The notes: generated by a model from the sequence alone, not told the origin. Shown: positions 43,855-52,392, numbered from the stretch's first letter. The stretch is 64,000 nt of DNA from CAHJXG01 sp965277495 (GCA_965277495.1 OZ255824.1:806001-870000); one strand, 5' to 3'. A program made the numbers and translations.

Positions 43855-44763
43855 TTACTTGAACAGGCTCAGCAAGCTTTGCGGGGCCTGGTTGGCGAGC
43901 GACAGCGCCTGCGTGCCCAACTGCTGCTTGATCTGCAGCGCTTGCAGCTTGGCGGACTCTTTCGACAGGTCGGTGTCGATCAAGGCGCCCATCCCGGCAT
44001 TCAGGCTGTCAATCTTCGAGCTGTTGAACGTGACTGTCTCGTCCAGCAGGTTCGAGTCCGAGCCCGTCTGGTTCAACTGGTTCGCCACGCCCTTCAAGGC
44101 CGTGGTGAACGCCGTTGCACCGGTGGTCGCCGTCAACGCCGTCGAGGCCGCCGTCTGATCGGCACCCGCGGCCGCAGCCGTGAACGTATCGATCCCGGTC
44201 GCGCCACGGCTATAGGTCGCGCCGATCAAGCTTGCCAGCGTAGAGGCCAGTCCGCTGTTGTCAGCGGCCGAAATCGCGCTGGTCGATCCGGACTCGCTGT
44301 TTATGACGGTTTTGCCGGTGCCCACTACGGTGCCGGAGGCCTTCCCCAACAGGCTCTGTCCATTGTAGGTCGAGTTGTCGACGTAGTTGGCGACCCCGAT
44401 CACAAGGTTCTTGTACGACGTGACATACTGGTCACGCTGGTCCTGCGCGATGCTGCTGTCGCCAATCTTCGCCAGCAGCGTCTTCGCAGTGTTGACGCTG
44501 TCGGAAATATGCCCAAGCGCACTGAGCGCCGTGCCGACCAGGCCCTTGGCGTTGCCAAGCTGCTCGTTCACGCTGGTCAGTGCGCCGACATCCGACCGCA
44601 CCCGCTGCGCCACCGCAAAGGCGGCGCCGTCATCCGTAGCATCCGCCACGCGCAGGCCCGTAGAGATACGCTTTTGCGACGCCTGAAGCTGCGTGTTGGT
44701 GGAGTTCAAAGACGCAAGCGCGACCTGTGCGCCGATGTTGGTGTTTACTGAGTTCAACGACAT
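43855..44763 (-). CDS. Flagellin
   Basis: The filament subunit exported by the flagellar type III system. The 302-residue protein begins SLNSVNTNIGAQVALASLNS with the D0/D1 helices (LQASQKRISTGLRVADATDD, AFAVAQRVRSDVGALTSVNE). A Ser/Thr/Ala-rich variable middle covers about 155-235. It ends LQALQIKQQLGTQALSLANQ and SLLSLFK as in flagellins. It is short for the family because the surface domain is small. The leader of about 145 nt carries a hairpin. FlbT and FlaF genes follow downstream. Confidence 0.95.
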   Translation of the reverse strand: MSLNSVNTNIGAQVALASLNSTNTQLQASQKRISTGLRVADATDDGAAFAVAQRVRSDVGALTSVNEQLGNAKGLVGTALSALGHISDSVNTAKTLLAKIGDSSIAQDQRDQYVTSYKNLVIGVANYVDNSTYNGQSLLGKASGTVVGTGKTVINSESGSTSAISAADNSGLASTLASLIGATYSRGATGIDTFTAAAAGADQTAASTALTATTGATAFTTALKGVANQLNQTGSDSNLLDETVTFNSSKIDSLNAGMGALIDTDLSKESAKLQALQIKQQLGTQALSLANQAPQSLLSLFK

Positions 44764-44909
44764 GATGACTTACTCCGAACAGTCCGCACACGATCCGATC
44801 GGTGCGGCCTGCTTAGTTCACAGCGCCGGATTTTGCCGGCGTAGGAGCAGTCTCGCCGAAAATGTTTAGGAAAGTATGAACGGGCCGAAAGAAAAATCAC
44901 TGAATCTGC
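44764..44909 (-). promoter_or_regulatory. Flagellin leader and upstream region
   Basis: The 146 bp between the OpgG-like stop and the flagellin ATG hold a T-rich run just after the opgG-like stop (TTTTTCTTT on the minus strand), consistent with a terminator, and a short hairpin at 44824-44841. The best sigma-54-like site (CGGCCCG followed by TACTT) matches poorly, so no promoter is assigned. Confidence 0.4.
44824..44841 (-). promoter_or_regulatory. Hairpin in the flagellin mRNA leader
   Basis: Arms CGCCGG and CCGGCG pair perfectly around a 6-nt loop, 60 nt upstream of the flagellin ATG. In alphaproteobacteria FlbT acts on the flagellin mRNA leader, and an flbT gene lies downstream. That this particular hairpin is the target is inference. 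Confidence 0.4.
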
Positions 44910-46406
44910 TCAAGCGATCCAGCGATACATCCACGTCTCCGAAAGCGGCCCCGCCTCGCCCCATAAGGCGCATCGCAGCTCTGCCGCCACGGCGCCCGCC
45001 GAGTCGAACACGATGCTGATCCGCCAGCCCCCGGTCTCCGGATTAGGCCCGGAATAGCCCTCGGCCACCCGCCCGGCGCTGCTGCCAAGCTCCACCCGCG
45101 TCTTCGCGTCGGCCCCCAGCGACCTGACCGCATCGCCCGCCAGGTCGAGCACGAACACCCGCGTGCCCGGAGCCGTCCCCGCCCCCGTGCGCATGGCCGC
45201 CACCCGCGCCAGCCGCATATCGCCCGGCGCATCGGCGCCCCAGTACATGCGATAGGTGAAGCCGTACTCTCCCCCGGCCCGCAGCGGCTCGCGGCCACGC
45301 CAGAACGCGACGATGTTGTCGTTGTATTCGCTGTCCGTAGGGATTTCGACCAGGTCCACCGCGCCCACGCCCCAGTCGCCGATCGGTTCGACCCACAGGC
45401 TCGGTCGCCGGCCATATAGCACCTCCAGGTCGCCGAAGTCGCGGAACTCCCGCGTGCGCTGCAACAGCCCAAAGCCGCGTGGGTTGGCGTCCATGAATGC
45501 GCTGAACTGCACGGTGGCCGGGTTGATCAGCGGACGCCACAGCCGCTCGTTTCGTCCTGTCGCCACCGCCAGCCCGTCGCTGTCGTGCACGCCGCTGCGC
45601 CAATCGTCGGACCGGCCATGATCCCGCGCGCTGAAGCAGTACATGCTGGTCAATGGCGCGATCCCGGCCTCAGTGATGGCGGTCCGCGGGAACAGGACGC
45701 TCTCGACGTCCATCACCGTCGTCTCGCCCGGGCGCACGGTGAAGCGGAACGCGCCCGCCACGCTGCGGCTGTCGAGCAAGGCGTGGATCACAAGGGTGCT
45801 GACGCTCGGCTGCGGACGCTCGAGCCAGAATGCGCGGAACAGCGGGAACTCCTCCGGGCGCGGCGTGCCGGTGCCGACCGCGAGGCCACGCGCCGACACG
45901 CCGTAGGACTGGCCACGCCCGACCGCGCGGAAATAGCTGGCGCCCAGGAACACGCAGAACTCGTCGAACTCGCCCGGGCGGTTGATCGCGGCATGGACAC
46001 GGAACCCGGCGAAGCCCAGCCGGTCGGGCACGCGCACCGCCGGGTCGTCATAGTCGAACAGGTCGGGATCATAGGGGACCGGCGACGCCTGGCCGTCCTT
46101 GACTTCGTATATCTCCACCACCGGTCGATACAAGAACCCGCGCGGGAAGAAGCCGACCTGGAACGGCAAGTCCTGCCCGCGCCAGAGCGCCCGGTCTTGC
46201 TTGAACCGGATGCCGCGATACTGCTCATAGGTCATGGACGCGGCAGCACCGGGCAGCGTCGTGTCCGGCTCGCGGAACGTCCGCTTCGCCAAATCCTGCG
46301 CGGCGCGGCGCACGGCCGCGGCCGTGAACGGCGCCGCCGGCAACACCGCGACGGCGGCAAGGCCGACGCCACCCTGGACCACCCGGCGGCGCGTAAATTC
46401 CTCCAA
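44910..46406 (-). CDS. Glucan biosynthesis protein, OpgG/OpgD family (Tat-exported)
   Basis: OpgG and OpgD act in the periplasm on the beta-glucan backbone of osmoregulated periplasmic glucans. The 498-residue protein starts with a twin-arginine signal (EEFTRRRVVQGG followed by a hydrophobic run), as OpgD does. The MdoG domain follows: YEQYRGIRFKQDRALW, FQVGFFPRGFLYRPVVEIYE, GRGQSYGVSARGLAVGT, SMYCFSARDHGRSDDWR and EPIGDWGVGAVDLVEIPT. I start at TTG 46406 because GGAGGG stands 5 nt before it; a GTG nine codons upstream (46433) has no ribosome site. No glucosyltransferase opgH is adjacent. It is upstream of flagellin on the same strand. Confidence 0.9.
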   Translation of the reverse strand: MEEFTRRRVVQGGVGLAAVAVLPAAPFTAAAVRRAAQDLAKRTFREPDTTLPGAAASMTYEQYRGIRFKQDRALWRGQDLPFQVGFFPRGFLYRPVVEIYEVKDGQASPVPYDPDLFDYDDPAVRVPDRLGFAGFRVHAAINRPGEFDEFCVFLGASYFRAVGRGQSYGVSARGLAVGTGTPRPEEFPLFRAFWLERPQPSVSTLVIHALLDSRSVAGAFRFTVRPGETTVMDVESVLFPRTAITEAGIAPLTSMYCFSARDHGRSDDWRSGVHDSDGLAVATGRNERLWRPLINPATVQFSAFMDANPRGFGLLQRTREFRDFGDLEVLYGRRPSLWVEPIGDWGVGAVDLVEIPTDSEYNDNIVAFWRGREPLRAGGEYGFTYRMYWGADAPGDMRLARVAAMRTGAGTAPGTRVFVLDLAGDAVRSLGADAKTRVELGSSAGRVAEGYSGPNPETGGWRISIVFDSAGAVAAELRCALWGEAGPLSETWMYRWIA

Positions 46407-46505
46407 GGTGTCCCTCCGTTCCGGTTGGAGCACGAACTTGCTGGCCGGCGCCGGCGATTGTCAACCGCACCTCCGCACGCCGGATTGCGCCCCTATATCC
46501 CCGCC

Positions 46506-47264
46506 ATGCAACCGGCCGTCCGCGTCATCGACCTCGAAACCACGGGTTCCCGCCCGCCAAATGACGGCGTGGTCGAGCTCGGCTGGCAGGATGTCGCCGA
46601 TGCCGGCGGGGCCAACGCGGGCGCAGCCGGCTGGCAGCTCACGGGCGAGCGCGGCGCGCTGTTCGTCAACCCGCAGCACCCGATCCCGTCCCGCACCGCG
46701 GCGGTGCACCACATCATCGACGCCGACGTGGCCGGCAGCCCGCCCTGGCAGGTTGTGGCGCCTCCCATCCTGGCCGCGCCCGGCCTGATCGCATTGGCGG
46801 CGCATCGGATAGAGTTCGAACGGCGCTGGTGCGTCGACCCGATGACCGGCGGGCTGCCGTGGGTCTGCACCTATAAATGCGCGCTGCGGCTGTGGCCGGA
46901 CATGCCGTCGCACTCGAACCAGGCGCTGCGATACGAACGCATGCCGGCCGGGCTCGACCGCGCGTTGGGTCTGCCGGCGCACCGGGCCGGACCGGACGCC
47001 TATGTCACGGCGCATCACCTGCGGGACATGCTGAACGAGGCCGGCCTGGACCAGCTCATTGCCTGGTCGAGGGAGCCAGCGCTGCTGGTCCGGGTGCCGT
47101 ACGGCCCGTTCCGCGGGCGGCGCTGGACCGACCTGGACGACACGGCGCTCGATGCCATCCTGGCGCGCGACGGCGACCGCGACATGCGCTTCACTGCCCG
47201 GCACGAGCGCGGCCGCCGCAACGGCACGGTTCCGGCTCCGGCGATCCAGCCCGTGCTGCTGTAG
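46506..47264 (+). CDS. ExoX-like 3'-5' exonuclease with C-terminal DUF3820-like domain
   Basis: A 252-residue DnaQ-fold exonuclease. Its DEDDh residues are D and E in RVIDLETTGS, an aspartate in VHHIIDADVAG or in the ALAAHRIEFER region, and H with D in HRAGPDAYVTAHHL. The C-terminal part (about residues 195-245), VPYGPFRGRRWTDLDDTALD followed by RDMRFTARHERGRR, resembles the small domain found at the end of ExoX-type proteins. The upstream sequence has no ribosome site, and CTATAT lies 9 nt before the ATG, so the message may be leaderless. It is divergent from the OpgG-like gene. DNA or RNA target is unknown. Confidence 0.82.
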   Translation: MQPAVRVIDLETTGSRPPNDGVVELGWQDVADAGGANAGAAGWQLTGERGALFVNPQHPIPSRTAAVHHIIDADVAGSPPWQVVAPPILAAPGLIALAAHRIEFERRWCVDPMTGGLPWVCTYKCALRLWPDMPSHSNQALRYERMPAGLDRALGLPAHRAGPDAYVTAHHLRDMLNEAGLDQLIAWSREPALLVRVPYGPFRGRRWTDLDDTALDAILARDGDRDMRFTARHERGRRNGTVPAPAIQPVLL

Positions 47265-47267
47265 GGG

Positions 47268-48350
47268 CTACGAGCGGTGCAGTTCGCCGCCGGGCATCGG
47301 CCGCGGCACGCCGGTGGTGCCGGGGAAGCTCAGCGGCAGGCCGCGCAGGGACCGGACGGCGAGGAACCCGAACGCCTGCGCCTCCAGCGCATCGCCGTCC
47401 CAGCCGACCGCCTCGACGGGATCGACCGGCGCGCCCAACGCCGCGCGCAGCCCGGCCATGAGCGCGCCGTTATGCCGCCCGCCGCCGCCAACCAGCCAAC
47501 GGAGCGGCGCCGACGGCAGGTGCTCCCGGGCCCCGGCGACGCTGCGGACCGTGAACGCCGCGAGCGTCGCGGCCCCGTCCGCCAGGCCTAGCCCGGCCAC
47601 CGCTGCAAGCGGGAAAGCGTTGCGGTCCAGCGACTTCGGCGGCGGCTGATCGAAAAACGGATGCGCCAGCAATGCCGCCAGCACGCCTGGGTCAACGGTG
47701 CCGGACCGGGCAATGCGGCCGTCCTCGTCGAACGCGGCCCCGGTGTGCCGTTCCACCCAATCGTCCAGCAGGGCGCTGGCCGGTCCGGTGTCGAAGGCCA
47801 GCAGCGTTTCCCCCGCGATGAAGGTCACATTGGCGACCCCGCCCAGGTTCAGCACCGCAAGCGGCCCCGGCAAGTGGCGCGCCAGCGCCTGATGAAATGC
47901 CGGGGCCAGCGGCGCGCCCTGGCCCCCGCTGGCGATGTCGGCGTGGCGGAACCGGTTCACCACGGGAATTCCCAACATCCGATGCAAGGCCAGCCCGTCG
48001 CCGAGCTGCCGGGTGAACCGCGCTTCCGGACGGTGCAGCACGGTCTGGCCGTGCATGCCGACCACATCGACCGCCGACGCAGGCAGCCCGGCCCGGTCCA
48101 GCAACGCGCGTGCGGCGGCGGCGTTGGCGTCCGTGACCGCCGGCTCGAGCGTGGTATCGGCCTCGGCCCGCACGGGGTCCTGCATGAGGTCGAGCAGGGC
48201 GCGGCGCAGGGCAGCCGGATAGGGCACGGTGAGCGACGGCCCGGCCGCGCGCACGGCGACGCCATCCGTCTCGATCAGGGCGGCGTCGATGCCGTCGGCG
48301 GAGGTGCCGCTGATCAAGCCAACGGCGGTCAGGATGGGCGCAGGTTCCAT
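47268..48350 (-). CDS. anmK: Anhydro-N-acetylmuramic acid kinase
   Basis: AnmK phosphorylates and opens 1,6-anhydro-MurNAc from peptidoglycan turnover, giving MurNAc-6-phosphate. The 360-residue protein has the N-terminal phosphate loop VGLISGTSADGIDAALIETD, then VGMHGQTVLHRPE, FRHADIASGGQGAPLAP, AVLNLGGVANVTFI and FDTGPASALLDDWV. The C-terminal part carries WLVGGGGRHNGALMAGL and AVGWDGDALEAQAFGFLAVR. The ATG at 48350 is chosen; the longer frame is not family-like. It converges on the exonuclease gene (3-bp gap) and is divergent from eutB. Confidence 0.95.
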   Translation of the reverse strand: MEPAPILTAVGLISGTSADGIDAALIETDGVAVRAAGPSLTVPYPAALRRALLDLMQDPVRAEADTTLEPAVTDANAAAARALLDRAGLPASAVDVVGMHGQTVLHRPEARFTRQLGDGLALHRMLGIPVVNRFRHADIASGGQGAPLAPAFHQALARHLPGPLAVLNLGGVANVTFIAGETLLAFDTGPASALLDDWVERHTGAAFDEDGRIARSGTVDPGVLAALLAHPFFDQPPPKSLDRNAFPLAAVAGLGLADGAATLAAFTVRSVAGAREHLPSAPLRWLVGGGGRHNGALMAGLRAALGAPVDPVEAVGWDGDALEAQAFGFLAVRSLRGLPLSFPGTTGVPRPMPGGELHRS

Positions 48351-48440
48351 GGCGGCATGATGCAACAGACTGTCCCCGGGCGCACCAGCCAGGCTATGGT
48401 CGCCAGGCATTCAATGCTAAGCACTGGGCGGGAGCGGACG

Positions 48441-49823
48441 ATGTATCGAGCCACGGCCGGCGGCGAGCGGCACTGCTTCCCGAGCCTCGCCGCGTTGATG
48501 GCGCAGGCCACGCCGTCGCGCAGCGGCGACCAGTTGGCCGGGCTTGCGGCGGACAGCCAGGCGCGCCGGGTCGCGGCGCAGTGGGCGCTGGCGGACCTGC
48601 CATTGTCCGAGTTCCTGACCGAGGCCGTGGTGCCGTACGAGGTCGACGAGGTCACAAGGCTTATCCAGGACACCCACGACAAGGCCGCGTTCCGCCCCAT
48701 CGCGCATCTGACGGTGGGCGGGTTCCGCGACTGGCTGCTGTCCGACGCGGCCACTACCGAGGCGCTGGCCGCCCTGGCGCCGGGCCTCATGCCGGAGATG
48801 GTTGCCGCCGCGAGCAAGCTCTGCCGCCTGCAGGACCTGATGGTTGTCGCAGCCCGGGTGCAGGTGACGACCCGGTTCCGCAGCACGATCGGGTTGCCCG
48901 GACGCCTGTCGACCCGGTTGCAGCCCAACCATCCCGCCGACGATCCGCGCGGCATCGCGGCGAGCATCCTGGACGGGCTGCTGCTCGGCTCCGGCGACGC
49001 CTGCATCGGGGTGAACCCGGCCACCGACAGCCCCGGACGCACCCATGCGTTGCTGTGCCTGCTGGACGACGTGCGGCAGACGCTCGCGATCCCGACGCAG
49101 AGCTGCGTGCTGGCGCATGTGACGACGACGCTGGAGTTGATGCGGCGGGGGTCGCCGGTGGACCTGGTGTTCCAGTCGATTGCCGGGACCGAGGCCGCGA
49201 ACGCCGGGTTCGGCGTGTCGCTGGCGCTGCTGGACGAGGCGCACTCGGCGGCGGCGGCGCGGCATCCCGGCGCGAACGTCATGTATTTCGAGACCGGGCA
49301 GGGCAGCGCGTTGTCGGCGGGGGCGCATCACGGGGTGGACCAGCAGACGCTGGAGGCGCGGGCCTATGCGGTCGCGCGGCGCTACCGACCGTTGTTGGTG
49401 AACACGGTCGTGGGCTTCATCGGGCCGGAATACCTGTTCGACGGCAAGCAGATCACCCGGGCGGGCCTTGAGGACCATTTCTGCGGCAAGCTGCTGGGCC
49501 TGCCGATGGGGGCGGACGTTTGTTACACCAACCACGCCGAGGCCGACGGGGACGACGCCGACGCCCTGCTGGCGTTGCTGGTGGCGGCGGGCGTCACCTT
49601 CGTCATGGGCGTGCCTGGCGCCGACGACATCATGCTGGGTTACCAGAGCACCTCGTTCCACGACGCGCTGGCGATGCGCGACCTGCTGGGACGCCGCCCG
49701 GCGCCGGAGTTCGAGGCGTGGCTGCGGGAGCAGGGCCTGCTGGACCAAGCCGGACGCGTGCGCCCGCCGGACGTTCCGGCCGCATTGTCGCAGCGGTTCC
49801 AAGCCCTGCTGGCCGCGGCATGA
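48441..49823 (+). CDS. eutB: Ethanolamine ammonia-lyase large subunit
   Basis: EutB is the catalytic subunit of the adenosylcobalamin-dependent enzyme that splits ethanolamine into acetaldehyde and ammonia. The 460-residue TIM-barrel protein has DEVTRLIQDTHDKAAFRPIA, HLTVGGFRDWLLSD, RFRSTIGLPGRLSTRLQPNH, CIGVNPATDSPGRTHALLCL, NVMYFETGQGSALSAGAHHG and MGADVCYTNHAEADGDD. GGGAG stands 6 nt before the ATG. It overlaps eutC by 4 bp. No microcompartment shell genes, aldehyde dehydrogenase or EutA reactivase are in the window. Confidence 0.96.
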   Translation: MYRATAGGERHCFPSLAALMAQATPSRSGDQLAGLAADSQARRVAAQWALADLPLSEFLTEAVVPYEVDEVTRLIQDTHDKAAFRPIAHLTVGGFRDWLLSDAATTEALAALAPGLMPEMVAAASKLCRLQDLMVVAARVQVTTRFRSTIGLPGRLSTRLQPNHPADDPRGIAASILDGLLLGSGDACIGVNPATDSPGRTHALLCLLDDVRQTLAIPTQSCVLAHVTTTLELMRRGSPVDLVFQSIAGTEAANAGFGVSLALLDEAHSAAAARHPGANVMYFETGQGSALSAGAHHGVDQQTLEARAYAVARRYRPLLVNTVVGFIGPEYLFDGKQITRAGLEDHFCGKLLGLPMGADVCYTNHAEADGDDADALLALLVAAGVTFVMGVPGADDIMLGYQSTSFHDALAMRDLLGRRPAPEFEAWLREQGLLDQAGRVRPPDVPAALSQRFQALLAAA

Positions 49824-50581
49824 CCGATCCGTCCTGGGTGCCGATGCGCGCGCTCACCGCCGCCCGGATCGGCCTGGCACGCTCCGGGGCATCGCTGGGC
49901 ACTGCGCCGTTGCTGGAGTTCCGCCTGGCCCACGCCCGCGCGCGAGACGCGGTGCATCATGCGCTGATTGCACCGCCGGGCCTGGATGCGCTGGGACTGC
50001 CGGTCTTGGTGGTGCATAGCCAGGCTGCAGACCGGCGCACCTACCTTATGCGCCCGGACCTGGGCCGCGCCCTGGACGCCACGGCCACGCCTTTGCTCGC
50101 GGCGCATATTGGCAAGCATGACCTGGCCATTGTCGTCGCCGACGGCCTGTCCGCGCTTGCGGTCGAGCGCCATGCCGCGCCTGTGCTGGCGGCGCTGCTG
50201 CCGGCATTGCGCGCGCGCGGCTGGACGCTGGCGCCGTTGGTCGTGGCGCATCAGGCGCGTGTGGCCCTGGGCGATGCTGTCGCCCTGGCCCTTGGCGCCA
50301 ATGCAGTGCTGGTGCTGATCGGCGAGCGCCCGGGCCTGTCTGCGCCGGACAGCCTGGGCGCCTACCTGACCTGGGCGCCCGCCGTTGGCACGACGGACGC
50401 GGACCGCAACTGCGTTTCCAACATCCGCCCAGATGGGCTTGGCTATCCCGACGCTGCTTGGAAATTGGCGTTCTTGTTGGACCGGATGCGGACGATCGGC
50501 GGGTCGGGGGTGCGGCTGAAAGACGATTCCGAGCGCGCGGCCTTGCCGGCCTTGGCCGATGGCACTGGCGGAGCTTGTTGA
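49820..50581 (+). CDS. eutC: Ethanolamine ammonia-lyase small subunit
   Basis: EutC binds the cobalamin together with EutB. The 253-residue protein starts MTDPSWVPMRALTAARIGLA and has ARDAVHHALIAPPGL, a SQAADRRTYLMRPDLGR segment, VADGLSALAVERHAAPVLAA and GERPGLSAPDSLGAYLTWAP. The DRNCVSNIRPDGLGYPDAAW stretch is typical of the family. The ATG overlaps the eutB stop (ATGA). Its TGA overlaps the next gene's ATG by 1 bp (TGATG), tying the oxidoreductase to the ammonia-lyase operon. Confidence 0.95.
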   Translation: MTDPSWVPMRALTAARIGLARSGASLGTAPLLEFRLAHARARDAVHHALIAPPGLDALGLPVLVVHSQAADRRTYLMRPDLGRALDATATPLLAAHIGKHDLAIVVADGLSALAVERHAAPVLAALLPALRARGWTLAPLVVAHQARVALGDAVALALGANAVLVLIGERPGLSAPDSLGAYLTWAPAVGTTDADRNCVSNIRPDGLGYPDAAWKLAFLLDRMRTIGGSGVRLKDDSERAALPALADGTGGAC

Positions 50582-51234
50582 TGCGCGTGTTGATACTGGA
50601 CGGCCACCCCGACGAAGGACGTTTGGTCAGCACGTTGCTCGACCACTATGCGAAGTCGCTGGGGCTGGATGCGACGGTCCGACGCATTGGGGTGCGCGAC
50701 CTGACGTTCGACCCGAATCTGCGCCGGGGCTATGGCGCAGACCAGGCGTGGGAGCCTGGCCTGCGCGATGCCGGCGCGGCGATCGAGGCCTGCGACCACC
50801 TCGTCGTCGGGTTCCCGCTATGGTGGGGCGGCGAGCCGGCGTCCTTGAAGGGATTGCTCGACCGCGTGTTGCTGCCGGGTTTTGCGTTCCGATATCGCAA
50901 GAAAGGCCCGTTTTGGGACCGGCTGCTCGCTGGGCGGTCGGCGGATGTGATCGTGACGATGGACACGCCGCCTTGGTATCTCCGCGCCGTCTATGGCGAT
51001 CCGGTCGGCCGGCGCTGGCGGCGCCAGGTGCTGGGATTCTGCGGTTTCGATCCCGTCCGCGTGTTCCGCTTCGGCCCGACCCGGCGCGGCGAGGCCAAGA
51101 AAAGGATCGAGGGTTGGCAGGCGCAGGTCGCCAAGGCGGCTGCGACGGCGCCCGGGTTGAGGCGCGGGACGAAGCGGGATGTGCTGGGTGGCCGCGATGA
51201 CTTTGGCGCTGCGATTGTGGAGCGCCGGTCGTGA
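50581..51234 (+). CDS. Flavodoxin-fold NAD(P)H dehydrogenase/quinone reductase
   Basis: A 217-residue flavoprotein of the NQO1/MdaB/KefF-type family; such enzymes carry FMN or FAD and reduce quinones. It has RVLILDGHPDEGRLVSTLLD at the N-terminus, DHLVVGFPLWWGGEPASLKG with the flavin-binding PLWWG, and LLPGFAFRYRKKGPFWDRLL. TMDTPPWYLRAVYGDPV and QVLGFCGFDPVRVFRFGPT complete the family pattern. It starts on the last base of the eutC stop, so it is translated with eutBC. A link to ethanolamine use, for example protecting a B12 enzyme, is speculation. Confidence 0.85.
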   Translation: MRVLILDGHPDEGRLVSTLLDHYAKSLGLDATVRRIGVRDLTFDPNLRRGYGADQAWEPGLRDAGAAIEACDHLVVGFPLWWGGEPASLKGLLDRVLLPGFAFRYRKKGPFWDRLLAGRSADVIVTMDTPPWYLRAVYGDPVGRRWRRQVLGFCGFDPVRVFRFGPTRRGEAKKRIEGWQAQVAKAAATAPGLRRGTKRDVLGGRDDFGAAIVERRS

Positions 51235-51320
51235 TGCGTGGCCGCGGTGCTCGGCAATGTTCGGGATCGGTTCGTATAGCATGCAGCCTTGGCGGGACAG
51301 CGCATTGGTGCGGGTCTTTC

Positions 51321-51421
51321 TAAGCAGACATTCGTGGCGTGGCCAACGAATGCCTGTTTAGGGGCCTTTGATAACGCATCATCTTATTCGCAGCGCGCAA
51401 GGGCGCCCTGCGAGATGATGC
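51321..51421. repeat. Two imperfect hairpins between the eut operon and the kinase gene
   Basis: At 51321-51360 the arms TAAGCAGACATTCGT and ACGAATGCCTGTTTA pair at 13 of 15 positions. At 51376-51421 GCATCATCT and AGATGATGC pair around an inner CGCAG/CTGCG stem. Neither is followed by a T-run in the plus direction. They may end the eut operon transcript or belong to an intergenic repeat family. The rest of the 234-bp gap (51235-51468) shows nothing recognisable. Confidence 0.5.
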
Positions 51422-51468
51422 TTAGTGTTGGACTTGGGCAGCCGGTCCATGCGCGGCAGCAGTGAACT

Positions 51469-52392
51469 ATGACGCTTGCTGGTGCCTCCTTTCCCCATTT
51501 ACCCGTCAGCTATGCCACCGCGTCGGCGGAGGCGGTCATTGCCTTCGTCGCCGAGCACTACGGCCTACACGGCGCACTGACATGCGCGTTGCTGAACCGC
51601 GGGTTCAACGATGTCTATCTGGTGGACACGAACGCGAGGGAGCAGTTCGTGCTTCGCCTAGCTGGCCGCCGTGCCCGTGGGCCGGCCGACGTTGAGGCGG
51701 AAACCGCGTTCCTCGCCTATCTTGAAGCCGCCGATGGACGCCCGCCGGACCTGGACGATCCCAATGATGCGCGCATTCAGGGCATCACCCTGGCCCAACT
51801 TCACCAAGCCGCAGATGGCTACCCTGGCTGGGAAGCCGGACGCCATCGGCTGAACCTTGACCACCTGCTGCACCGCCAGGTGGCGGCAGTGCTGGCGCTC
51901 GGCCTCAACACGCCGAAAGCACTGCGCGACCTCCTGGCCGTGGCAGCGCGGCTTGCCGAAGCCGTCGCTCGCCTCGACCACGGCCTCACGCGCACGCGCT
52001 GCCATGGCGACTGCCACGGGCTGAACGCCCGCATCGCCACGACGGGGCCACGCGCGGGCCGGGCAGTGTTTTTCGACTTCGACGATGGCGGATACGGCTA
52101 CTTGGCCTACGACCTGGCGGTGCATTTGTGGGGGCAGGTGTCGTTTGGGCGCCAGCGTCACGCCATGTGGCACGCCTTCCGGGCCGGGTATCAATCGGTC
52201 CGTGCGGTCACGCCGGCAGATGAGGCGGCGATCCCCGTATTCGTCGCTATCCGGCACATCTGGCTGATGGGCGAGTATGCCGGCCGCACGGCGGAATGGG
52301 GGCGTGAGATGCTGTCCGCCACATGGTTGGAACGTGAAGTCAAACCTTTGCTGGCGTGGGAGCGCGACAACCTGCTGCCAGGGCTGCCGTAG
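51469..52392 (+). CDS. Phosphotransferase, kinase-fold (APH/homoserine-kinase-like), shortened
   Basis: A 307-residue cytoplasmic member of the aminoglycoside-phosphotransferase/choline-kinase superfamily. It has the N-lobe LLNRGFNDVYLVDT and FVLRLAG with the ATP-binding lysine replaced by Arg. The catalytic loop is CHGDCHGLNARI (HGDxHxxN), and the metal-binding segment is FFDFDDGGYGYLAYDLAVHL. After the glutamate-bearing helix (ADVEAETAFLAYLEAA) the chain passes directly to DGRPPDLDDPNDARIQGITL. Relatives I know have about 35 residues between these, covering the hinge strands, so an in-frame deletion is suspected. It may be non-functional or specialised. Confidence 0.8.
   Translation: MTLAGASFPHLPVSYATASAEAVIAFVAEHYGLHGALTCALLNRGFNDVYLVDTNAREQFVLRLAGRRARGPADVEAETAFLAYLEAADGRPPDLDDPNDARIQGITLAQLHQAADGYPGWEAGRHRLNLDHLLHRQVAAVLALGLNTPKALRDLLAVAARLAEAVARLDHGLTRTRCHGDCHGLNARIATTGPRAGRAVFFDFDDGGYGYLAYDLAVHLWGQVSFGRQRHAMWHAFRAGYQSVRAVTPADEAAIPVFVAIRHIWLMGEYAGRTAEWGREMLSATWLEREVKPLLAWERDNLLPGLP

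Noticed and set aside
44764..44909. Sigma-54 promoter before flagellin
   Set aside because: The best site (CGGCCCG...TACTT) lacks the conserved GC at -12; no confident match, although rpoN is present in the genome.
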